Below are positions 1 through 4,955 of a stretch of DNA of 5,865 bases, piece by piece. How positions within the stretch are numbered: the first letter of the stretch is position 1; every line of letters begins with the position of its first letter. The DNA lies in the NCBI GenBank assembly GCA_030428345.1, contig JAUIBM010000218.1, positions 1 to 5,865 of the forward strand, written 5' to 3'. The notes below the pieces were generated by a model. That model was given only the letters and a program-made list of their open reading frames with translations, had not been told where the DNA came from and searched no databases. This DNA is from Alphaproteobacteria bacterium. GTDB lineage: Bacteria > Pseudomonadota > Alphaproteobacteria > Rhizobiales > Rhizobiaceae. Made by a program: the position numbers and the translations under genes.

Positions 1-15
1 ATGCATGATGCAATT

Positions 16-33
16 CCCGTCGCATGCGGCGGG
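16..33. other. Possible hairpin in the coaX leader
   Basis: Bases 16-22 (CCCGTCG) can pair with 27-33 (CGGCGGG) around the loop CATG, giving a 7-bp stem with one G-T wobble pair. No T-run follows, so it is not a classical intrinsic terminator. It could end transcription of an upstream gene outside the window or be a chance product of GC-rich DNA. The 76 bases before coaX hold no gene I can recognise. All three plus frames reach a stop soon (at 127-129, 41-43 and 6-8), and none of the short fragments reads like a familiar C-terminus. Confidence 0.25.
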
Positions 34-67
34 CGAGTGTTGATTCGGGTCGCTGTCTTGGGCCCGG

Positions 68-72
68 GGAGG
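68..72 (+). promoter_or_regulatory. Ribosome binding site of coaX
   Basis: GGAGG lies inside a longer GGGGAGGG purine run and ends 4 bases before the ATG at 77. The same GGAGG-N4-start layout recurs before the gntR gene and before the lactonase gene in this window, which supports all three start choices. Confidence 0.75.
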
Positions 73-76
73 GCGT

Positions 77-859
77 ATGCTTCTGGCCATCGAGCAGGGA
101 AACACCAACACCCTGTTTGCCGTGCATGACGGAAATGAATGGGTCGCGCAGTGGCGCACCGCCACCGAGCCGAACCGCACCGCGGATGAATATGCGGTGT
201 GGCTCTCCCAATTGCTGGTGATGAGCGGTCTCGGCCTGCAACTCGACCATCTGGACGCGTGCATCATCTCTAGCGTGGTGCCGCAATCGATCTTCAACCT
301 GCGCAATTTGTCGCGGCGCTATCTTGACGCCGAGCCCTTCATCATCGGCGAGAATGTCGACCTGACGGTGGCGGTGCGCACCTCCAAGCCGGCCGAGGTG
401 GGCGCGGACCGCATCGTCAATGCGGTCGGCGGCCATATCGCCTACAATGGCGCCTTGATCATCGTGGACAGCGGCACGGCGACGACGCTGGATGTGGTCG
501 CAGCCGATGGCGGCTTCGAGGGCGGGGCGATCGCGCCTGGCATACACATGTCGGTGGAAGCCCTGCATGCGGCGGCGGCGAAACTGCCCCGCGTGGCGCT
601 GCGCAATCCCGGGCGTGTCATCGGCCGCGATACGGTCAGCGCCATGCAGTCCGGTGTGTTCTGGGGCTATCTGTCGCTGATCGAGGGAATGATCGCTCGC
701 ATCAAGGCCGAGTGGGACGAACCGATGACCGTTATCGCCACAGGCGGCGTTGCGGCGCTGTTTCGCGATTCGACCAGCGTGATCGATCATTTCGATCCGG
801 ACCTGACCATTCGCGGACTGCTCGAGATCTACCGCATGAATCGCGATCAGCCGCGGTAG
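77..859 (+). CDS. coaX: Type III pantothenate kinase
   Basis: This 260-residue cytosolic enzyme phosphorylates pantothenate with ATP, the first step of coenzyme A synthesis. Type III kinases belong to the ASKHA (actin/sugar kinase) fold and are not feedback-inhibited by CoA. Visible motifs are the N-terminal phosphate loop with GNTNT at 8-12, GADR at 109-112 with D111 as the expected catalytic base, the DSGTATT metal/ATP segment at 131-137, GAIAPGI at 150-156, the IGRDT...SG segment at 183-193, TGG at 222-224, and a C-terminal DLTIRGLL segment at 242-249. Length is normal for the family. The start is the ATG with a strong GGAGG four bases upstream. Residue 6, usually Asp in the DxGNT motif, is Glu here. 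In sphingomonads I recall coaX sitting between birA and the ribonuclease J gene; here a convergent accessory operon follows directly, 2 bp after the stop. Function is well supported. Confidence 0.95.
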   Translation: MLLAIEQGNTNTLFAVHDGNEWVAQWRTATEPNRTADEYAVWLSQLLVMSGLGLQLDHLDACIISSVVPQSIFNLRNLSRRYLDAEPFIIGENVDLTVAVRTSKPAEVGADRIVNAVGGHIAYNGALIIVDSGTATTLDVVAADGGFEGGAIAPGIHMSVEALHAAAAKLPRVALRNPGRVIGRDTVSAMQSGVFWGYLSLIEGMIARIKAEWDEPMTVIATGGVAALFRDSTSVIDHFDPDLTIRGLLEIYRMNRDQPR

Positions 860-861
860 AA

Positions 862-1197
862 TCAGGCCTTCAGGTGAAGGGTGACGAGCACGGCGGACTG
901 TGCGCCGGGTTCGAAGTCGGCGGCGACGCGGAGCCAATTGCCGAAATGCGAGATCCGCGCGACGGCCAGGCCGTCCTTTTCGCCGGGCAGGGCGAACTCG
1001 CTGCCTTCGGCAATCCAGTGCATGCCGTCGGGTGAAATCTCCACGCGGGCGAGCGGCTGCTTTCCGACCGGCTGCTTGAGAGCGCGGACAAAGATCACGG
1101 CTTCGCGCGCCCAGCCGGCCTCATAGGGCTCGCTGGCGGCCTTGTCGGTCCAGTACTCGTTGCGGGCGAGGATGGCGGTAATGTTCTCCGGCAGCAT
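862..1197 (-). CDS. Unrecognised 111-residue beta-rich protein
   Basis: Small protein I do not recognise, last gene of the minus-strand operon. Its ATG overlaps the stop of the preceding 300-residue gene by one base (TGATG at 1199-1195), so translation is probably coupled; a GGGGGA run at 1209-1204 lies 6 bases before the ATG and can serve as ribosome binding site. The sequence has no signal peptide, no membrane segment and no cysteine. Alternating hydrophobic and polar residues at about 33-40, 50-62, 68-83, 87-93 and 101-109 suggest a small all-beta domain. The phrase VEISPDGMHWI (52-62) resembles an outer strand pair of a beta-sandwich. It could be a partner or accessory subunit of the 300-residue protein, or a binding domain for the pathway substrate; both are inference. 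A longer frame reading starts at 1290 but lies inside the upstream gene and is rejected because of the coupled ATG. Confidence 0.8.
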   Translation of the reverse strand: MLPENITAILARNEYWTDKAASEPYEAGWAREAVIFVRALKQPVGKQPLARVEISPDGMHWIAEGSEFALPGEKDGLAVARISHFGNWLRVAADFEPGAQSAVLVTLHLKA

Positions 1198-2099
1198 CAG
1201 AAATCCCCCGAAACGCAGACGGAATCGACATAGAGGAAGGCCCGCTTGTCGGCGTCGGTTTCCGCGAAAAGGCAGAAATTGAGCATGCACCAGAGGTTCT
1301 TCATGGCGGGAATGCGGATGGATTCGAAGCCCGACACGTCGAAATGGCGATCATTGCACTGGAAGGCGAGCGCCTTCATCTGCTCGAGGTCGAAATCGAA
1401 GCGCAGATAGGTCCAGTTCACCTTGGTCGGGATCTCGTTGTAGCAAAGTCGCTGGTCGCCACCGGGCAGGTCCTCCCAATCCTCGGGCGAGAGATGGTAG
1501 TGGCTGAGAGTCTTGTCGGTGTCGCCGATCGGCTTGAATTTCGTCGTGCGGCGCTTGAACTGCCACTTCTGGAGATGTTCGCCGTCGAGCGCGTTGAGGA
1601 ATCGCAGATGCGGCATGACCCGTTCGCCGCCTTCATCGCGATCGCCGGTCTGAAGGTCGAACAGGAAGCCGACCGAGCGCACATCGGTCTCACTCAGTTT
1701 CAGTTCGTTCGCCTCCGGCTTGAAGGTGAAATAGGTCTCGAAGCGGATGCGCCCGCGCTCGCGGAAGGTGTGGCGCTTGATCACCACATTCTGGGCTCCC
1801 TTGCGCGGTCGGGTCGCGACCTTCAGCGCATAGGACGAGCCCATGCCGCCATGCGATCCGGCATCCCAGTGGCCGAGCGTCGACAGCATGGCGCTGGTGT
1901 GCTGGGCATAGCCGGGCAACATGGTGTCGAGGTCGTCTTCATAGTTTCCAACGAGCTGCGACCAGCCGCAATGCCCGGTCGAGAACTCGTCGTGGCTGAT
2001 GATGCGCGACAACGGATCGAAGCGACTCAGCCTGGGGTCGGCGCGCTGCAAGGCGATCCGCATCGCCTCGGCCAATGCCTTGTTCTCCCGGATCGTCAT
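1197..2099 (-). CDS. Unrecognised 300-residue protein, likely beta-sandwich
   Basis: Middle gene of the minus operon, starting 22 bp after the enolase-superfamily gene and ending in a TGATG overlap with the next. It has no signal peptide or membrane helix, so it is probably cytosolic. I cannot assign a function. It may belong to a DUF family (DUF6772 comes to mind from memory, unverified). After a short helical N-terminus (1-20), most of it reads as beta strands: ALKVATRP at 91-98, VVIKRHTF at 105-112, RIRFETYFTFKPE at 117-129, VGFLFDLQTGDR at 143-154, PHLRFLNA at 163-170, WTYLRFDFDLEQ at 229-240, and a C-terminal FLYVDSVCVSGDF at 288-300. The order, with a final strand of the type 'yvDsv.v', recalls concanavalin-A-like lectin/glucanase or lyase sandwiches; this is a fold guess. 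Conserved-looking polar clusters are SHDEFSTGHCGW (35-46) and GHWDAGSHGGMGSSY (76-90). The start ATG has GGAGG 12 bases upstream, a rather long gap, but no better start is in frame. Confidence 0.88.
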   Translation of the reverse strand: MTIRENKALAEAMRIALQRADPRLSRFDPLSRIISHDEFSTGHCGWSQLVGNYEDDLDTMLPGYAQHTSAMLSTLGHWDAGSHGGMGSSYALKVATRPRKGAQNVVIKRHTFRERGRIRFETYFTFKPEANELKLSETDVRSVGFLFDLQTGDRDEGGERVMPHLRFLNALDGEHLQKWQFKRRTTKFKPIGDTDKTLSHYHLSPEDWEDLPGGDQRLCYNEIPTKVNWTYLRFDFDLEQMKALAFQCNDRHFDVSGFESIRIPAMKNLWCMLNFCLFAETDADKRAFLYVDSVCVSGDF

Positions 2100-2121
2100 T
2101 GCGATTGTCCGCCTCCCTCGA

Positions 2122-3258
2122 TCATGCGCAGCGCAGTCGCGCCACGGCGTCCCAGTCGATTTCGATGCCCAGTCCGGGACCGGTGGGGACGGGCAGCAAG
2201 CCGTCCTTCTGCCGGTCGGCTCCCGGCGCCGCCCCTGTGATGGCGGTCTTGAACGGGCTGGAATCGGTCTCGCACTCCATCGCCCGCAGATTGGGCATGG
2301 CGGCGGCCAGATGCACGCTGGCGGTCTCGCAAACGATGCCCGACATGCCGATATGTGGCGCATATTGCACATCATGGGCGGCAGCGAACTCGGCCATGCG
2401 CCGTGTCTCGGAAATGCCGCCGGCGCGCGCGACGTCCGGCTGCAGGTAGGACAAGGTGCGGTTGGAGACGAGCCGCATCGCCTGGTCGAGCGTGTAATTG
2501 CTCTCGCCGGCAGCAAGCGGGGTCGCGCAACGGCGATGCAGTTCCTCGTAGCCCGCCTCGTCTTCGGGGCGCAGCGGCTCCTCGAACCAGAAATAATTGT
2601 TGTCGGTCAAGGCGCGGCCCACTTCGACCGCTTCCTCCAGCGAGTAGGCCCAATTGGCGTCGACGCACAGTTCGATCGCCTCGCCCGCCCGCTTGCGCAG
2701 GCGTTCGATGCGTCGGCAGGCGTCCTTTACCGGATTGGCGACCTTGATCTTGATGCGCGGAAATCCCTTTTCAAGATAACGGTCGATCTCGCTGTCCATG
2801 AACTCGTCCGTGCCCCAGTTCACGGAGGCGGCGTAGACCGGGACATGGCTGCGCCCCATTCCGCCGAGCAGGCGGTGGATCGGCAGGCCGGCGACTTTTC
2901 CCAGGATATCCCAAAGCGCGATGTCGACGCCGGAAATCGCCTCGATCAGCACGCCGCCGGCGCGACCGGAAAGCGCGCGGCGCATCGACCGCCACAAAGC
3001 GGCGATGTCTGTCGGATTCTGACCGACCAGGCGAGGCTTGAGCGATGTCTCAATCAGTTCGGCATAGGCCTTGGGCGAGAAACGGGCGAGCGCTTCTCCC
3101 ACGCCGACAATGCCGGCATCGGTGCGAACCTCGACCAGAACGATCGAAACCTCGGTGTATTTTCCCCAGGAGGTAACGGTCGGCCGGGGCAGGGTCTGGC
3201 TCAGCGGATGGGCGATCACATCCACGATGCGGATGTCCGAACTTGCATACTCGCTCAA
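2122..3258 (-). CDS. Mandelate racemase-subgroup enolase-superfamily enzyme, probable sugar-acid dehydratase
   Basis: This 378-residue, cytosolic, Mg-dependent enzyme has an N-terminal capping domain (about 8-130) and a C-terminal barrel (about 140-370). Catalytic features are all visible. A KxK pair at K170/K172 supplies the first base. The metal ligands are D200 (VDAN), E226 (WFEEP) and E252 (AGE). A D275/H302 dyad (QPDVARAGG and PHIG) supplies the second base. KxK plus the Asp-His dyad is the hallmark of the mandelate racemase subgroup, whose known members include aldonate and aldarate dehydratases, racemases and a galactarolactone cycloisomerase. The exact substrate cannot be read from sequence. 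Start: TTG at 3258, with a run of seven G seven bases upstream; no ATG, GTG or TTG lies further upstream before an in-frame stop at 3306-3304, and no ATG occurs in the first 90 codons. First gene of the minus operon and divergent from the GntR gene. With the dehydrogenase and lactonase opposite, a sugar-acid dehydratase role is the best guess. Confidence 0.93.
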   Translation of the reverse strand: MSEYASSDIRIVDVIAHPLSQTLPRPTVTSWGKYTEVSIVLVEVRTDAGIVGVGEALARFSPKAYAELIETSLKPRLVGQNPTDIAALWRSMRRALSGRAGGVLIEAISGVDIALWDILGKVAGLPIHRLLGGMGRSHVPVYAASVNWGTDEFMDSEIDRYLEKGFPRIKIKVANPVKDACRRIERLRKRAGEAIELCVDANWAYSLEEAVEVGRALTDNNYFWFEEPLRPEDEAGYEELHRRCATPLAAGESNYTLDQAMRLVSNRTLSYLQPDVARAGGISETRRMAEFAAAHDVQYAPHIGMSGIVCETASVHLAAAMPNLRAMECETDSSPFKTAITGAAPGADRQKDGLLPVPTGPGLGIEIDWDAVARLRCA

Positions 3259-3265
3259 ATCTGTT

Positions 3266-3272
3266 CCCCCCC
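3266..3272 (-). promoter_or_regulatory. G-run ribosome binding site before the TTG start
   Basis: On the minus strand a run of seven G followed by AACAGAT precedes the TTG start codon at 3258. It is the only purine-rich stretch at a suitable distance (7 bases) and decides the start of the enolase-superfamily gene. The 111-residue gene uses a similar GGGGGA run 6 bases from its ATG. Confidence 0.55.
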
Positions 3273-3300
3273 AATTCGCCGCGTCGCGGGCCGTGGGGTG

Positions 3301-3330
3301 TTTCTAGCGCCCAACAAGACTGCTTGGCAA
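3301..3330 (-). promoter_or_regulatory. Candidate sigma70-type promoter for the minus operon
   Basis: On the minus strand TTGCCA (3330-3325) matches the -35 consensus at 5 of 6 positions. TAGAAA (3306-3301) matches the -10 consensus at 4 of 6, with an 18-base spacer. It would give a leader of roughly 35-40 bases before the TTG start. The palindrome at 3337-3353 lies 6 bases upstream of the -35 box. Promoter calls in GC-rich alphaproteobacteria are uncertain. Confidence 0.4.
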
Positions 3331-3336
3331 CTGAAA

Positions 3337-3353
3337 AACTTAGTTGCTAAGTT
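3337..3353. promoter_or_regulatory. Palindromic operator candidate for the GntR regulator
   Basis: AACTTAGTTGCTAAGTT is a perfect inverted repeat with two 7-bp arms around a 3-bp centre (TTG). It is AT-rich in GC-rich surroundings and sits in the only intergenic gap between divergent operons, one of which starts with a GntR-family gene. FadR-type regulators bind short palindromes with a few central bases (pattern T.GT-N-AC.A); this site has the same layout but TTAG/CTAA half-sites. That the adjacent regulator binds here is inference. Confidence 0.6.
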
Positions 3354-3384
3354 GGTAGGCGTCATGGTACCGATTGCCCGAATG

Positions 3385-3389
3385 GGAGG
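3385..3389 (+). promoter_or_regulatory. Ribosome binding site of the gntR gene
   Basis: GGAGG within GGGAGGG, four bases before the ATG at 3394, is the same spacing as coaX and the lactonase gene. The alternative ATGs at 3364 and 3382 lie before this site, and the ATG at 3403 is 13 bases after it, so 3394 is preferred. Confidence 0.6.
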
Positions 3390-3393
3390 GCGC

Positions 3394-4161
3394 ATGGCCG
3401 ACATGAGCGACAGGAAATCCGTTTTTTCAACCAAACTGGCGGCTCCCGCCCGGCTGGCCGATTCGGTTTCCGATGCGATTGCTGCGGCGCTTCTGGACGG
3501 GCGTATCTCCCCCGGCGAACCCCTGCCGCCCGAAGGCGAGATCGCCAGGGAGTTCGGCGTCAGCAAGCCGATCGCGCGCGAGGCGCTGCGCCAGTTGACC
3601 TCCGCCGGCCTCATCTCGACGCAGCAGGGCAAGGTCGCGCGCGCCAAGGCGATCAATGGCGAGCCGATGGAGCGGATCTACGGCTATGCGGTTCGCTCCA
3701 GCTTGGAGCGGCTGCGCGAGGCGAACGAGATGCGGCGCGTCATCGAGACCGGGATTGCCCGCCTGGCGGCCGAGCGCCGCAACAAGGCGGGGATCGCGGT
3801 CATGGAATGCGCGCTCGACGACATGCGGCGCTCGCTCAAGGAGCCGTCCGGCTTCACCGAGGCGGACATCCTGTTCCATCTGGGCATTGCGCTGGCCACC
3901 GGCAATACGATGATCCGGGTGCAGATGGAGGGCATGCGATCGGTCCAGCGAGAGGTTTCGGAACTGTTTTCGCGCCGCTCCAACCGGACCGATTCCGACT
4001 GGAACAACACCATCGATCGCCACAGGCGCATTTACGAGGCCATCGCCGCTGGAAATCCCGAACTCGCCGAGCAACGGGTCGTGGTGCATTTCGAGGCGGC
4101 GGACATCGCTTCTCTGGAAGTAGCCGACAAGCTGGCGAAGAGCGCGGATTCGGGGCGATGA
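3394..4161 (+). CDS. GntR-family transcriptional regulator, FadR/FCD subfamily
   Basis: This 255-residue DNA-binding regulator is probably a repressor released by a sugar acid or another pathway intermediate. The N-terminal winged helix spans about 20-85; the recognition region reads LPPEGEIAREFGVS (44-57) followed by KPIAREALRQL (58-68), typical of the family (usual form: LPSE..LA...GVSR..VREAL). The C-terminal all-helical FCD ligand domain spans about 108-245. A full set of FCD metal ligands can be read: D158, H162, H210 and H232, so a metal-dependent carboxylate-binding pocket is likely. The frame is open far upstream, through the antisense of the enolase-superfamily gene, but the start is fixed by the GGAGG at 3385-3389; ATGs at 3364, 3382 and 3403 are alternatives. 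Its stop overlaps the dehydrogenase start by 4 bases (ATGA). It is divergent from the enolase-superfamily operon and next to a palindrome that may be its operator, so it probably controls both arms and itself. Confidence 0.93.
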   Translation: MADMSDRKSVFSTKLAAPARLADSVSDAIAAALLDGRISPGEPLPPEGEIAREFGVSKPIAREALRQLTSAGLISTQQGKVARAKAINGEPMERIYGYAVRSSLERLREANEMRRVIETGIARLAAERRNKAGIAVMECALDDMRRSLKEPSGFTEADILFHLGIALATGNTMIRVQMEGMRSVQREVSELFSRRSNRTDSDWNNTIDRHRRIYEAIAAGNPELAEQRVVVHFEAADIASLEVADKLAKSADSGR

Positions 4162-4955
4162 GCGACCTGTTCTCGCTCGCCGGCCGCAAGGCGCTGGTCA
4201 CCGGAGGCGGCTCGGGAATTGGCCGTGCGATCGCGCTGGGATTGGCGGCGCAGGGCGCGGACATTGCGATTCAGCACCTTGGAGATGCGGCTGGGGCCGA
4301 GACCGTCTGCGCGGAGATAAGGGCGGCCGGGCGCGCCGCATTCGTGCATGAATGCGATTTCCTGCAGTCCGGCGCGATCGAAGGGCTGGTGCAGGCGGCG
4401 GTGTATCAACTGGGCCGTCTGGATATCCTGGTCGCCAATGCGGCGATCGAGAGGCGCATGGACTGGCTTGAAGTCGATCGCGATCATCTGGCCGATCACA
4501 TGACAGCGAATTTCGCCTCGCTGATCAGGCTTTGCCAATTGGCGACGCCGCCCATGGCCGAGCGCGGCTGGGGCAGGGTTGTCGCCATTGGCAGCGTGAT
4601 GGCCAGCCGCCCGCGCGCCGAGACCATTGCATATGCGGCAATGAAATCGGCGCAGCGCACGGCCATCCGGGCCATGGCGCGCGAGGTGGCGCATCGCGGC
4701 GTCACCATGAATGTGATTTCGCCGGGCGCAATCGAGACCGAGCGCAGCGCGGGGCGATATGCCGATCCGGCGTTTCGCAGAGCGGTTGTCGCGAAGATTC
4801 CCGCCGGCCGGGCCGGCACTCCGCAGGACTGCGTCGGTCCGGTGGTGGCGTTGTGTTCCGACGCCGCCTCCTATGTGACCGGTGCGGATATACCCGTGGA
4901 TGGCGGCTGGACCATTGGCGATCCGCCGGGCGCATTGCCGGGGGAGGCCGCGTGA
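4158..4955 (+). CDS. Short-chain dehydrogenase/reductase, probable sugar dehydrogenase
   Basis: A 265-residue, cytosolic, NAD(P)-dependent oxidoreductase of the classical SDR family. Visible motifs are the Rossmann loop TGGGSGIG (15-22), D67 in the CDF adenine-pocket segment, NAA at 94-96 in place of the usual NAG, and the catalytic tetrad N118, S146, Y159 and K163 (YAAMK). SPGAIET (188-194) follows the active site, and VDGGW (247-251) closes the fold as usual. A 14-residue Gly/Pro/Ala-rich tail follows, a little longer than common. Residues after the second strand (QHLGD) do not clearly decide between NAD and NADP. The ATG overlaps the gntR stop as ATGA, and there is no strong ribosome binding site (only GGGG 2 bases upstream), so translation is probably coupled. 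Given the lactonase behind it and the sugar-acid enzyme opposite, oxidation of an aldose to its lactone is the likely role. A 3-oxoacyl reductase-like or other alcohol dehydrogenase role cannot be excluded from sequence alone. Confidence 0.92.
   Translation: MSDLFSLAGRKALVTGGGSGIGRAIALGLAAQGADIAIQHLGDAAGAETVCAEIRAAGRAAFVHECDFLQSGAIEGLVQAAVYQLGRLDILVANAAIERRMDWLEVDRDHLADHMTANFASLIRLCQLATPPMAERGWGRVVAIGSVMASRPRAETIAYAAMKSAQRTAIRAMAREVAHRGVTMNVISPGAIETERSAGRYADPAFRRAVVAKIPAGRAGTPQDCVGPVVALCSDAASYVTGADIPVDGGWTIGDPPGALPGEAA
4943..4947 (+). promoter_or_regulatory. Ribosome binding site of the lactonase gene
   Basis: GGAGG inside the final codons of the dehydrogenase gene, four bases before the GTG at 4952. 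It decides in favour of a GTG start that overlaps the dehydrogenase stop. Confidence 0.7.

Noticed and set aside
2..28. Short palindromes TGCATGATGCA (2-12) and CGCATGCG (21-28) as operators or attachment sites
   Set aside because: Too short and not repeated elsewhere in the window; expected by chance and partly covered by the hairpin entry.
867..880. Palindrome CCTTCAGGTGAAGG as a bidirectional terminator for the convergent genes
   Set aside because: The stem is only 5-6 bp, lies inside coding sequence, and has no T-run on either side; kept only as part of the junction finding.
1344..2240. Plus-strand open frame of 298 residues
   Set aside because: Antisense shadow of the 300-residue gene in GC-rich DNA; its sequence is low-complexity Ala/Arg/Leu/Glu without motifs or a ribosome binding site.
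2100..2516. N-terminal extension of the 300-residue gene
   Set aside because: The extension overlaps the end of the enolase-superfamily gene in another frame and is Arg/Pro/Ser-rich; the ATG at 2099 starts the coherent part.
3324..3353. Plus-strand promoter for gntR (TTGGCA at 3324-3329, TAAGTT at 3348-3353)
   Set aside because: The -10 match is only 3 of 6; a promoter must exist near here, but this position cannot be supported.
1999..3393. Long plus-strand open frame leading into gntR (would give a 720-residue protein)
   Set aside because: It is antisense to two well-supported minus-strand genes. Only the part after 3394 carries domains, and a ribosome binding site sits just before that start.
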